From assembly GCF_018128245.1 (NCBI RefSeq), contig NZ_CP072378.1:682001-746000 (forward strand): a stretch of 64,000 bases of DNA, read 5' to 3'. A model generated the notes under the pieces. That model was given only the letters and a program-made list of their open reading frames with translations, ran no database searches and had not been told where the DNA came from. The first letter of the stretch is position 1. The number at the start of each line of letters is the position of its first letter. This DNA is from Leptotrichia sp. oral taxon 221 (lineage in GTDB: Bacteria; Fusobacteriota; Fusobacteriia; Fusobacteriales; Leptotrichiaceae). The translations under genes were made by a program, and so were the position numbers. Below are positions 45,750 through 53,924 of the stretch, in pieces.

Positions 45750-46457
45750 TTACAGGGTTTCAAATTTATAACCAACGCCCCAAATAGTCTTAATTCCCCA
45801 ATTATTGTGAGGATAATTATCTAATTTTGAACGCAATCGTTTAATGTGAGAATCAACAGTCCGACTATCTCCAAAATAGTCAAATCCCCAAATAGCATCA
45901 AGCAAATCATCTCTAGTAAAAACTTTTTTCTGATTATTTGCTAATGTCCAAAGAATTTCGATTTCTTTTTTTGTCAAAGAAACATCTTGGCTATTAATTG
46001 AAACTGTAAAATCATTTAAATTAATAATTAAGTTATCGAAAGTAAAGATTTTAGGATCATTATTAGTGTTATTAGAAGGTGTGTCATTTGGAACAATTCT
46101 TCTTAAAACAGCATTTATTCTAGCAATAACCTCTCCTGGAGAAAATGGTTTCACAATATAATCATCAGCACCAATTTCAAGGCCCATTATTTTTTCGTAA
46201 TCTTCACCTTTCGCAGTAACCATTATAATTGGAATATTTGAAATCGAACGAATTTTTTTACAAACTTCAAATCCATCTTTTTTTGGCATCATCACATCCA
46301 ATAAAATAATATCAAAATTATTATTTTTATCAGTAAACATATTAAGAGCTTCTTCTCCATCGTATGCAACTGATACGCTAAAACCATATTTTTTAGCATA
46401 TTCAGATAAAATTGAAACAATCTGTTTATTATCATCAGCAATAAGTATATTATACAT
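45750..46457 (-). CDS. OmpR/PhoB-family response regulator
   Basis: About 235 residues. The receiver domain has the acidic pair IADDNK (Asp8, Asp9), phospho-Asp54 in ILLDVMMP and the switch Lys in TAKGED. The C-terminal winged helix (about 135-235, VSLTKKEIEILWTLANN then RTVDSHIKRLRSKLD and TIWGVGYKFE) marks the OmpR class. ATG at 46457 is chosen from the conserved MYNILIADD opening. The only good ribosome site (AAAGGAG, 46493-46499 on this strand) is about 35 bases away, with a small hairpin between, as in typA. It is expressed before the histidine kinase. Confidence 0.93.
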   Translation of the reverse strand: MYNILIADDNKQIVSILSEYAKKYGFSVSVAYDGEEALNMFTDKNNNFDIILLDVMMPKKDGFEVCKKIRSISNIPIIMVTAKGEDYEKIMGLEIGADDYIVKPFSPGEVIARINAVLRRIVPNDTPSNNTNNDPKIFTFDNLIINLNDFTVSINSQDVSLTKKEIEILWTLANNQKKVFTRDDLLDAIWGFDYFGDSRTVDSHIKRLRSKLDNYPHNNWGIKTIWGVGYKFETL

Positions 46458-46582
46458 AACTATTTTGAGAATACTTTTGAAAAGTAGACTCACTCCTTTC
46501 TTAAAATCTAATATAAAATTTAGTAAATTATTCTCATATAATGAAACATGAGATTCTTTTGATAAAACTATAACTTTTTTAT

Positions 46583-46591
46583 ATTTTAGCA
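46583..46591 (-). promoter_or_regulatory. Possible promoter of the two-component operon
   Basis: Reading on the minus strand, an extended -10 TGCTAAAAT is about 125 bases before the response-regulator start. The -35 (TTCTTT, 46606-46611) is weak. It faces away from, and nearly abuts, the plus-strand promoter at 46614-46642. Confidence 0.35.
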
Positions 46592-46613
46592 TAAAAGGTT
46601 TGAAAAAAGAATA

Positions 46614-46642
46614 TTGATTTTTTTATTAAATTTTGCGATAAT
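46614..46642 (+). promoter_or_regulatory. Promoter of the 39-aa lipoprotein
   Basis: TTGATT (46614-46619), 17-base spacer, extended -10 TGCGATAAT (-10 at 46637-46642). Divergent from the two-component operon. Confidence 0.5.
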
Positions 46643-46692
46643 ATAAGACGAATGAAAATAATATAAAGTTTAAAAAGGAGTGAATTTTAAAA

Positions 46693-46812
46693 ATGAAGAG
46701 AAACTTAATATTAGCGATTTTAATGGGATGTTTGATTGGGATGTTGACTTCTTGTGTGAGTGAGCAAACTAAAATAAAAAGAGATATAGAAAGAATGGCG
46801 AATAGAAGCTAA
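46693..46812 (+). CDS. Small lipoprotein, 39 aa
   Basis: A short open frame that starts with ATG at 46693, 12 bases after AAGGAG, and ends at TAA 46812. The translation begins with a signal peptide (MKRNLILAILMGCLIGM) and lipobox LTSC (Cys at residue 21), leaving an 18-residue charged mature peptide. It has the form of a small entericidin-like or Lpp-like lipoprotein, but no family is recognised. Lies between the divergent two-component operon and the DXS-like gene. The promoter and lipobox support a real gene. Confidence 0.65.
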   Translation: MKRNLILAILMGCLIGMLTSCVSEQTKIKRDIERMANRS

Positions 46813-46835
46813 TTTTTTTTGAAAATAAAAAAAAC

Positions 46836-46866
46836 TTGACTTGGAGTCTACTCCAACCTGTATAAT
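46836..46866 (+). promoter_or_regulatory. MerR-type promoter with operator in a 19-bp spacer
   Basis: TTGACT (46836-46841) and TATAAT (46861-46866) are 19 bases apart, instead of 17. The spacer region holds a dyad, TTGGAGTCTACTCCAA (46841-46856), of two 7-base arms with a CT centre. A 19-bp spacer with a centred dyad is the hallmark of promoters activated by MerR-family regulators. The regulator gene is not in the window. Confidence 0.7.
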
Positions 46867-46911
46867 GTGCACAAATGAATCATTAGACAATTAAGGAAAG
46901 GAAGTAAATTA

Positions 46912-48687
46912 ATGATATTAGACAAAATTAATAGTCCAAAAGATTTAAAAAATTTAAAAAGAGAAGAATTGATTGAATTAGCGGCTGATATAAGAAAAGC
47001 ATTATTAAATAGATTGACGAATTATCCTAAAGGAGGACATGTTGGTCCTAATTTTGGTGTGGTTGAAATGACGATTGCTTTGCATTATGTGTTTAATTCG
47101 CCAATTGATAAAATTGTGTTTGATGTGTCGCATCAAGCTTATCCACATAAAATTTTAACAGGGAGAAAAGATGGATTTCTTTACGAGGATAAATTTAAAA
47201 CTGTTAATGGGTATACTGACCAAGATGAAAGTGAGCATGATTTCTTTAGAGTTGGACATACTTCAACATCAGTTAGTTTAGCGACAGGACTTGCAAAAGC
47301 TAGAGATTTGAGAGGTGCTAAAGAGAATATAATTGCATTGATTGGAGATGGTTCGTTAAGTGGAGGACTTGCTTATGAAGGATTGAGTAATGCTGCTGAA
47401 CAAGGAGGAAATCTGATAATTATTGCGAATGACAATGATCAGTCAATTGCGGAAAATCATGGTGGATTGTATAAAAATTTAAGGGAATTGAGAGAAAGTA
47501 ATGGTGAGGCACCAAACAATTTCTTTAAATCACTTGGTTTGGATTATAGATATGTGGCCGATGGACATGATATTAATAAATTGATTGAAGTATTTGAAGA
47601 AGTGAGAGATATCGATCATCCAATAGTTTTACATATTCATACAATAAAAGGAAAAGGATTGCCATATGCTGAAAAAGATAGAGAACCTTGGCATTATAAT
47701 TCAAACTTTGATCCAAAAACAGGTGAACCAAAAACTAAACCTGAACCAAAAGAGGACTTTGGAACAATAACATTTGATTTCTTGACAGATAAAATGGAAA
47801 AAGATCTGACAGTTACATTTATTAATGCTGGTGTTCCTATGGGATTTGGATTTACAAAAGACAGAAGAGAAAAATTGGATAAATTGAGAAAACAATATGT
47901 TGATGTTGGAATTGCTGAAGAACATGCGACAACCTTTTCATCAGGAATGGCAACAAATGGTGCAAAACCAGTATTTGGTGTAATTAGTACTTTTGTTCAA
48001 AGAACTTACGACCAAATATCTCATGATATTGCAATAAATAAAGCACCAACAGTTACTTTAGTATTTGGTGGGACATTAAAAGGTATGAACGATGTAACAC
48101 ATTTGGGATACTTTGACATACCAATGATTTCAAATATACCGAATATCGTGTATTTGGCACCAACTACAAAAGAAGAATACTTAGCAATGCTTGACTGGGC
48201 GATTGATCAAAATGAAAATCCAGTATTTATAAAAGTGCCTGGTGGAGCAGTTCAACATTCTGAAACTGATGTGGATAAAGATTATTCTAACTTGAATAGC
48301 TACAAAGTTGTGGAAAAAGGGAAAGATGTGGCGATTGTCGGATTGGGAGAATTTTTTGCGTTAGGTAAAGAAGTGAAGGAATTGTTGAAAAAAAAAGCTG
48401 GAATTGACGCAACATTAATAAATCCTAGATTTATAAGTGGTCTTGATGAAAATTTATTGAATGAATTAAAACAAAATCATAAATTAGTAGTTACATTGGA
48501 AAGTGGTCAAAAAGAAGGTGGATTTGGAACGAAAATTTCTAGTTTCTATGGTACTTCTGACATGAAAGTGCTTAATGTAGGTGCTAAAAAAGAATTTACT
48601 GATGAAGTTCCTTATGATGTATTTTTTGAGGAAAATAGACTTACGAAAGAACAAATTGTTGAGGATATTTTAGAAGCATTAAAATAG
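46912..48687 (+). CDS. DXS-like thiamine diphosphate-dependent enzyme (probably not a true DXP synthase)
   Basis: A 591-residue transketolase-superfamily protein closest in appearance to 1-deoxy-D-xylulose-5-phosphate synthase. It keeps the family start (HYVFNSP, DVSHQAYPHKILTGR), the ThDP motif GDGSLSGG (about 145-152) with NDN (173-175), and the catalytic Glu336 in GIAEEHATTF. It differs where true DXS holds glyceraldehyde-3-phosphate. Against the E. coli sequence as I remember it, Arg398, Arg420, Asp427 and Arg478 align with Gly386, Ser407, Thr419 and Gly444, and the RGESEYD arginine is missing. It also lacks a segment after the NDN motif. So a different acceptor substrate is likely. It is monocistronic behind a MerR-type promoter. 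Confidence 0.8.
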   Translation: MILDKINSPKDLKNLKREELIELAADIRKALLNRLTNYPKGGHVGPNFGVVEMTIALHYVFNSPIDKIVFDVSHQAYPHKILTGRKDGFLYEDKFKTVNGYTDQDESEHDFFRVGHTSTSVSLATGLAKARDLRGAKENIIALIGDGSLSGGLAYEGLSNAAEQGGNLIIIANDNDQSIAENHGGLYKNLRELRESNGEAPNNFFKSLGLDYRYVADGHDINKLIEVFEEVRDIDHPIVLHIHTIKGKGLPYAEKDREPWHYNSNFDPKTGEPKTKPEPKEDFGTITFDFLTDKMEKDLTVTFINAGVPMGFGFTKDRREKLDKLRKQYVDVGIAEEHATTFSSGMATNGAKPVFGVISTFVQRTYDQISHDIAINKAPTVTLVFGGTLKGMNDVTHLGYFDIPMISNIPNIVYLAPTTKEEYLAMLDWAIDQNENPVFIKVPGGAVQHSETDVDKDYSNLNSYKVVEKGKDVAIVGLGEFFALGKEVKELLKKKAGIDATLINPRFISGLDENLLNELKQNHKLVVTLESGQKEGGFGTKISSFYGTSDMKVLNVGAKKEFTDEVPYDVFFEENRLTKEQIVEDILEALK

Positions 48688-48733
48688 GAATTTGAGTAAT
48701 AGACATATAAAAAAGTGGAATAAAAGCAATAAA

Positions 48734-48764
48734 AAACGCTCTTGATATTTAGTTAAGAGCGTTT
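48734..48764. terminator. Bidirectional terminator between the DXS-like gene and htrA
   Basis: AAACGCTCTT (48734-48743) and AAGAGCGTTT (48755-48764), 10-bp perfect stem with an 11-base loop. A-rich on the left and T-rich on the right, so it can stop both convergent genes. Confidence 0.88.
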
Positions 48765-48777
48765 CTTTTTGTAATTT

Positions 48778-49905
48778 TTATCTATTTACAGGTCTAGCAT
48801 TTTGATAATTAAATGGTTCCAATTTAACATTTAATGTTTTTTCAGTTCCATTTGAGTAAACTTTAAGATTTAATACATCTCCTGTTTTCTTAGCAGCAAG
48901 TTCTCCAACAAATGAACCAGCAGAAGTTACTTTTTTACCATTTATTTCAAGGATAACATCATTTGGTTTAATACCGTATTTAGCAGCAGCAGAACCGTTG
49001 TAAACAGCAGTAATCATAACTCCAGTAGCTGAAGGAATGTTTCTTTGTTTTCTAATTTCAGGTGTTAATTCTGAAATAGAAATTCCTAAATAAGGTCTTT
49101 CGTATTTTCCAGTTCTAATAATAGAATCTTTTACCGTTGTAACAAGGTTTGAAGGAATTGCAAAACTTAATCCTACACTTCCACCATTAGGTGAGTAAAT
49201 TGCAGTGTTAACTCCAACAACGTCTCCATTAATATTTAATAAAGGTCCTCCACTATTTCCTTGGTTTACAGCAGCATCAGTTTGAATGAAATTTTCTACT
49301 TGCTCAATACCAAGCGAACTTCTACCAGACGCTCCAATAACTCCAACAGTCATAGAACTATTAAGTCCTAAAGGATTTCCAAAAGCAATTGCCCAGTTTC
49401 CAATTTTAATGTTGTCTGAATTAGCAAATTTTAATGGTTTGAAAGTTTTATTCGAGTTAATTTTTAAAACGGCAATATCAACTTCAGGTGATGTTCCCAC
49501 TAATTTTGCTGAATATTCTTCTCCATCTGAGAGTTTTACGAAAATTTCATCAGCTCCATCAATAACGTGATTATTTGTAACAACGTAACCATTTTCTGAA
49601 GTGATAAATCCTGAACCTAAACTTCCTGATTCTCTTCTTTCTTGTCTTCTACCAGAAGTTCCAAATAAAAACGCTTCTAGAGGATTGTAAGTATTTACAA
49701 TAAGTGTTTTTTTTGTACGGATGTTAACTACAGAATCTTTAGCCTTTTCATAAACGTTAGAAAAAGCATCTTGTATTCCATAAAGACTGCTAGAAACATT
49801 TGATGATTGAGGTCTAGCAACTTGTTGAGAATTAGTTGTAGTCTCAGCACTAGCCCCCAAAGCTGTTATTAAAAATGAAGTTGTTAATACTTTTTTTAAA
49901 TTCAT
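48778..49905 (-). CDS. HtrA/Deg-family periplasmic serine protease
   Basis: A 375-residue trypsin-like protease with a Sec signal (MNLKKVLTTSFLITALGASA). The catalytic triad is His113 (TNNHVIDGA), Asp143 (VDIAVLKI) and Ser218 (GNSGGPLLN). One PDZ domain follows (about 265-360, YLGISISELTPEIR to ILEINGKKV), so it resembles DegS/HhoA-type layout, not two-PDZ DegP; but it is soluble, with a cleavable signal. Substrates are unfolded envelope proteins; it may help with quality control of outer-membrane proteins such as the large adhesin. A good minus-strand promoter precedes it. Confidence 0.93.
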   Translation of the reverse strand: MNLKKVLTTSFLITALGASAETTTNSQQVARPQSSNVSSSLYGIQDAFSNVYEKAKDSVVNIRTKKTLIVNTYNPLEAFLFGTSGRRQERRESGSLGSGFITSENGYVVTNNHVIDGADEIFVKLSDGEEYSAKLVGTSPEVDIAVLKINSNKTFKPLKFANSDNIKIGNWAIAFGNPLGLNSSMTVGVIGASGRSSLGIEQVENFIQTDAAVNQGNSGGPLLNINGDVVGVNTAIYSPNGGSVGLSFAIPSNLVTTVKDSIIRTGKYERPYLGISISELTPEIRKQRNIPSATGVMITAVYNGSAAAKYGIKPNDVILEINGKKVTSAGSFVGELAAKKTGDVLNLKVYSNGTEKTLNVKLEPFNYQNARPVNR

Positions 49906-49943
49906 AATAATACTCCTTTATATTTTTTTAGTTTAATATTCGC

Positions 49944-49958
49944 TTGTAATTATTCGAA
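49944..49958. promoter_or_regulatory. Fur-family-like box downstream of the htrA -10 (imperfect)
   Basis: TTGTAATTATTCGAA matches the perfect palindrome found at 55361-55375 in 13 of 15 bases. It abuts the -10 element of htrA (49958-49963, minus strand), a position suited to repression. Confidence 0.3.
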
Positions 49959-49986
49959 TTATAACATGAATAGACTATAATGTTAA
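49958..49986 (-). promoter_or_regulatory. Promoter of htrA
   Basis: Reading on the minus strand: TTAACA (49981-49986), 17-base spacer, extended -10 TGTTATAAT (-10 at 49958-49963), about 50 bases before the start codon. Confidence 0.65.
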
Positions 49987-50083
49987 TAGATGTTTATTAG
50001 AAAATAATGTGTAAAATGATAAATCAAAATTACTTTTGTGAAAAAAATTTTTTGAAAAAAAATGAAAAAAATTTAAAAAAAAG

Positions 50084-50112
50084 TTGACAATTTTTGAAAA
50101 TCAAGGTATATT
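50084..50112 (+). promoter_or_regulatory. Promoter of the fructose operon
   Basis: TTGACA (50084-50089), 17-base spacer, TATATT (50107-50112). Confidence 0.75.
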
Positions 50113-50117
50113 TTAGT

Positions 50118-50132
50118 GTACAACAAATGTAC
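50118..50132. promoter_or_regulatory. Inverted repeat at the start site of fruR (candidate FruR operator)
   Basis: GTACA-ACAAA-TGTAC begins 6 bases after the -10 and covers the likely +1. A DeoR-family repressor is encoded directly downstream, so autorepression is plausible. Confidence 0.45.
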
Positions 50133-50166
50133 GATTTTAAAATATTTTAAGATAGGAAACCAAATA

Positions 50167-50901
50167 ATGTTAGAAATAGAAAGATTTGAAAAAATTTTAT
50201 TAGAATTGGAAAAAAGAGGAAGACTTTCATATCAAGAATTGGATGAACTTATAGATGTATCAAATTCAACAATCAGAAGAGATGTAGAAAAAATGTACTC
50301 AAATGGGTTACTTACAAAGATAAAAGGTGGAGTTGCACAAATTAAAAGATTGAATTTCGATTTAGATGTAATGGATAGGTTTAATGAAAATATATCTGAA
50401 AAGAAAAAAATTGCTGAAAAAGCAGCAAAAATTATAAAAAAAGGCGATTTCATATATTTGGATGCAGGAACAACTATATTCTATGTAATTGAAAAATTGA
50501 AGGATTTAGATGTAACTGTTGTGACTAATGGATTAATGCATTTAGAGGAACTAATGAAATATAAAATCAAAACTGTCGTTTTAGGTGGAGAAATAAAAGG
50601 GCAAACAGGGGCAATTGTTGGTGTAGAAGCTATTAATTTCATATCTAAGTATAGATTTGACAAATGCTTTTTAGGGACTAATGGAATAAGTTTGGATACG
50701 GGATTTACAACACCAGAAGTAAATGAAGCGTATTTGAAAAAAAAGGCAATTGAATTGTCTGAAGAAAGTTTCGTTTTGGCGGACAAAAGAAAATTTAATA
50801 GAGTTTCAAATATTAATTTTTCTTCGTTTAAAGAATGTAAAATAATTACGTCAAAAGAGGCAATTAAAGAAAATAATAGATATAAAAAATATTTTTATTA
50901 A
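50167..50901 (+). CDS. fruR: DeoR-family transcriptional repressor of the fructose operon
   Basis: About 244 residues. The N-terminal winged helix-turn-helix is RLSYQELDELIDVSNSTIRRDVEKM (about 17-41). The C-terminal DeoRC sensor domain includes GDFIYLDAGTTIFYVIEKL, VVLGGEIKGQTGAIVG and KCFLGTNGISLDTGFTTPEVNEAYLKKKAI, the usual sugar-phosphate binding fold. ATG 50167 is preferred (AGGA 9 bases upstream); the in-frame ATG at 50116 lies almost on the -10. Position at the head of fruK-fruA marks it as FruR-type, presumably relieved by fructose-1-phosphate. Confidence 0.92.
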   Translation: MLEIERFEKILLELEKRGRLSYQELDELIDVSNSTIRRDVEKMYSNGLLTKIKGGVAQIKRLNFDLDVMDRFNENISEKKKIAEKAAKIIKKGDFIYLDAGTTIFYVIEKLKDLDVTVVTNGLMHLEELMKYKIKTVVLGGEIKGQTGAIVGVEAINFISKYRFDKCFLGTNGISLDTGFTTPEVNEAYLKKKAIELSEESFVLADKRKFNRVSNINFSSFKECKIITSKEAIKENNRYKKYFY

Positions 50902-50922
50902 TAAATTTTAAGGAGGAAAAAG

Positions 50923-51840
50923 ATGATTTATACATTGACTCTAAACCCAGCGTTAGATTACGACATGTATTTGGAAAATGAATTGGAAGCAGAAAACTTG
51001 AATCTTGCAAAAGAGGTAAATTACAGAGCAGGTGGAAAAGGAATTAATGTTTCAAAAGTTTTGAAAAACTTAGGAATTGAATCTACAGCGATAGGATATG
51101 TTGCAGGATTTGTAGGAGATTTCATTGTAAAAGATTTACAAAAAGATGGAATAAAATCAGAATTTGTAGAATTAGATGGAATTACAAGAATTAATGTAAA
51201 AGTTAATGGAAACGACAAAGAAACAGAATTAACTGGAGTTTCGCCAAAAATAACAGATGAAAAATTACAAGAATTAGTAAAGAAAATGGCTGACTTGAAA
51301 GATGGAGACATTTTGGTATTATCTGGAAGTATCCCTTCATCTATTAGTAACAAAATTTATAAAGAATTATCAGAAAATGTAAAAGCAAATGTAGAAATAG
51401 TGCTTGACACAAGAGGAAACTTATTGCAAGACAATATTCATAACAATCTTTTCGTTAAACCAAATATTCATGAATTAAGAGATATGTTTGGTGAAAAATT
51501 AGAAACTAAACAGGAAATTGTTGAAAAATGTAAATATTTCTTGGATAGAGGGGTAAAAAATGTAATTTTATCTCGTGGTGGAGATGGAGCTTTGCTTGTA
51601 AATAAAGAATTTGTATTGGAAGCTAGTGTTCCTAAAGGGAAATTGATTAATTCTATTGGAGCTGGAGATTCGATGGTAGCAGGATTTGTGGCAGGATTTG
51701 TTAAAGGAATGTCTACAGAAGATGCTTTCAAATTGGCAGTGGCTTCAGGAAGTGCGACAGCTTATTCTTATGGAATGGCAGAAAAAGATTTAGTTGATAA
51801 ATTGTATAGCGAAATTGAAATTTTAAAAGAAAATTTATAA
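50923..51840 (+). CDS. fruK: 1-phosphofructokinase
   Basis: A 305-residue PfkB-family sugar kinase. The first signature is GGKGINVSKVLKNLG (about 38-52), and the second GAGDSMVAGFVAGF (about 247-260) contains the catalytic Asp of GAGDS. The start TLTLNPALDYDMYLE is typical of FruK/LacC. It phosphorylates fructose-1-phosphate to fructose-1,6-bisphosphate. Placed between the repressor and the fructose PTS transporter, and AGGAGG precedes its ATG. Confidence 0.95.
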   Translation: MIYTLTLNPALDYDMYLENELEAENLNLAKEVNYRAGGKGINVSKVLKNLGIESTAIGYVAGFVGDFIVKDLQKDGIKSEFVELDGITRINVKVNGNDKETELTGVSPKITDEKLQELVKKMADLKDGDILVLSGSIPSSISNKIYKELSENVKANVEIVLDTRGNLLQDNIHNNLFVKPNIHELRDMFGEKLETKQEIVEKCKYFLDRGVKNVILSRGGDGALLVNKEFVLEASVPKGKLINSIGAGDSMVAGFVAGFVKGMSTEDAFKLAVASGSATAYSYGMAEKDLVDKLYSEIEILKENL

Positions 51841-51888
51841 AATTATTAAAAATTAAAATATAAAAATAAAAAAGAAAGGTGGAAAGAT

Positions 51889-53838
51889 ATGAGAATATCA
51901 GATTTACTAATTAAAGATAGAATAAACCTAGATGTTCAAGCAAATGACAAGCCTAGCCTTATTAGAGAACTTGCAAAATTGCATGAAAAAACAGGTGTGT
52001 TAAATGACTATGAAGGTTATGTTGAAGCATTGGAGGCTAGAGAAGCACAAAGTTCAACAGGTATTGGTGAAGGGATTGCAATTCCTCATGCAAAAACAAA
52101 ATATGTAAAAGAACCTGCACTTGCAATGGGAAGAAAAACGAGTGGGATTGATTATCAATCATTAGATGATGAACCAGCAACATTGTTCTTTATGATTGCT
52201 GCACCAGATGGAGCGAATAATACTCACATCGAAACATTAGCTAGACTTTCACAATTATTATTGGATGATGACTTTAAAGCGGCTTTGGAAAAAGCTCCAA
52301 CAGCAGATGCAGTTTTAGATATTATTAATAAAACAGAAGCAGAAAAATTTCCAGATGAAGCTAAAAAAGAAGAAGTAAAAGAAGCACCAGTGGCTAATTC
52401 TACATCTTCAGGTGACGAACCTTACATTATCGCAGCAACAGCTTGTCCAACAGGAATTGCACATACATATATGGCAGCGGCAGCATTGAAAAAAGCAGCT
52501 GAAGAAATGGGAGTAAAAATTAAAGTAGAAACAAATGGAGCAGACGGTAGAAAGGACATATTGACAAGTGACGACATCAAAAAAGCAAAAGGTGTTATCT
52601 TGGCGATAAATAGAAATATCGAAGTTGATAGATTTGATGGAAAACCATTGATTCAAGTGGAAGCAAAAGAAGGAATTAATAATGCAAAAGAATTAATTCA
52701 AAAAGTTTTAGATGGAAAAGCACCTATTTTCCATGCGAGTGGTTCTTCAAAAGATTCTTCAGGTGACGAAGCTTCTAGTGATAAAAAAGGACTTTATAAA
52801 CACTTATTAAGTGGGGTTTCTTACATGTTACCATTGGTAATAAGTGGAGGAATTTTAATTGCGTTGGCATTTTTAGTTGATACATTGGCAGGAAATGCGA
52901 ATGTTGGTGGAGGATTTGGTTCAACATCTCCATTTGCAAGTATGTTAATGACAGTTGGTAAAGCGGCATTTGGATTATTTATACCAATCTTAGGTGGATA
53001 TATTGCTTATAGTATTAGTGAAAGAGCTGCATTGACTCCAGGATTAGTAGCAGGTATGTTGGCAACAGTACCGTTAGTAAAAGATGGTCCAACATCAGGA
53101 TTTATTGGAGCGTTATTAGGTGGATTCTTAGCAGGTTATGTTGTTAAATTCTTAATAAAAGCATTAGATGGATTACCAAAAACATTAAATGGATTGAAAA
53201 TGATTTTATTATACCCAGTATTGTCAGTATTGATTACAGGTGTGTTAATGATGTTAGTAATTAATCCGATTGCAACAATTATAAACAGCGGTTTGAATAA
53301 CTGGTTAAACTCAATGAGCGGAACAAGTGCAGTATTATTAGGATTGATTTTAGGTGGAATGATGGCGGTAGATATGGGAGGACCTGTTAATAAAGCAGCT
53401 TACGTATTTGGTTCAGGTTCACTTGCAGCGACAATGACTACAGGAGGAAGTATTCCAATGGCAGCAGTTATGGCTGGAGGAATGGTACCACCTATCGCAA
53501 TTGCATTAGCATCAACAATATTTAAAAATAAATTTACTGAACAAGAAAGAGAAGCAGGACTTACAAACTACATCATGGGATTCTCATTCATTACAGAAGG
53601 TGCAATTCCTTATGCAGCAGCAGATCCAAAAGCAGTTATTCCAGCGAGTGTTGTAGGTTCAGCAATTGCAGGAGCTTTAGTTGGATTATTTGGAATTAAA
53701 ATTCCAGCACCTCATGGAGGAATATTAGTAATGTTCTTGAGTAATAATTTCTTTATGTATTTGATAGCAGTTGTAATTGGTGCGATTGTATCAGCAGTAT
53801 TGTTAGGATTGTTAAAGAAAAAGGTAGATGAAAAATAA
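51889..53838 (+). CDS. fruA: Fructose-specific PTS enzyme IIABC
   Basis: A 649-residue three-domain transporter in the order IIA-IIB-IIC. IIA (about 1-150) has phospho-His67 in GIAIPHAKT. IIB (about 178-275) has phospho-Cys186 in ATACPTGIAHTYMAA. IIC (about 295-649) has eight or more membrane helices with ISERAALTPGLVAGML and DMGGPVNKAAYVFG. The linkers (about 155-177 and 278-292) are Ala/Glu/Ser-rich. It imports fructose as fructose-1-phosphate using phosphate passed from enzyme I through HPr. Last gene of fruRKA. Confidence 0.97.
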   Translation: MRISDLLIKDRINLDVQANDKPSLIRELAKLHEKTGVLNDYEGYVEALEAREAQSSTGIGEGIAIPHAKTKYVKEPALAMGRKTSGIDYQSLDDEPATLFFMIAAPDGANNTHIETLARLSQLLLDDDFKAALEKAPTADAVLDIINKTEAEKFPDEAKKEEVKEAPVANSTSSGDEPYIIAATACPTGIAHTYMAAAALKKAAEEMGVKIKVETNGADGRKDILTSDDIKKAKGVILAINRNIEVDRFDGKPLIQVEAKEGINNAKELIQKVLDGKAPIFHASGSSKDSSGDEASSDKKGLYKHLLSGVSYMLPLVISGGILIALAFLVDTLAGNANVGGGFGSTSPFASMLMTVGKAAFGLFIPILGGYIAYSISERAALTPGLVAGMLATVPLVKDGPTSGFIGALLGGFLAGYVVKFLIKALDGLPKTLNGLKMILLYPVLSVLITGVLMMLVINPIATIINSGLNNWLNSMSGTSAVLLGLILGGMMAVDMGGPVNKAAYVFGSGSLAATMTTGGSIPMAAVMAGGMVPPIAIALASTIFKNKFTEQEREAGLTNYIMGFSFITEGAIPYAAADPKAVIPASVVGSAIAGALVGLFGIKIPAPHGGILVMFLSNNFFMYLIAVVIGAIVSAVLLGLLKKKVDEK

Positions 53839-53866
53839 ATTTTACTTTATTTTAAATATATTTTAT

Positions 53867-53895
53867 TTGTATTTTAAAAGAAAATGTGTTAAAAT
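53867..53895 (+). promoter_or_regulatory. Promoter of the SemiSWEET gene
   Basis: TTGTAT (53867-53872), 17-base spacer, extended -10 TGTTAAAAT (-10 at 53890-53895). Confidence 0.6.
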
Positions 53896-53924
53896 AATAT
53901 TTAAATAAAATATAGGAGGCAAAA

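Noticed and set aside
46458-46592. Response regulator extended to 46592
   Set aside because: The extra 45 residues are not receiver-like and would contain the ribosome site; the family start MYNILIADD is at 46457.
46912-48687. Naming the gene dxs
   Set aside because: Overall similarity would give that label, but the glyceraldehyde-3-phosphate-binding residues are replaced, so the symbol would claim too much.
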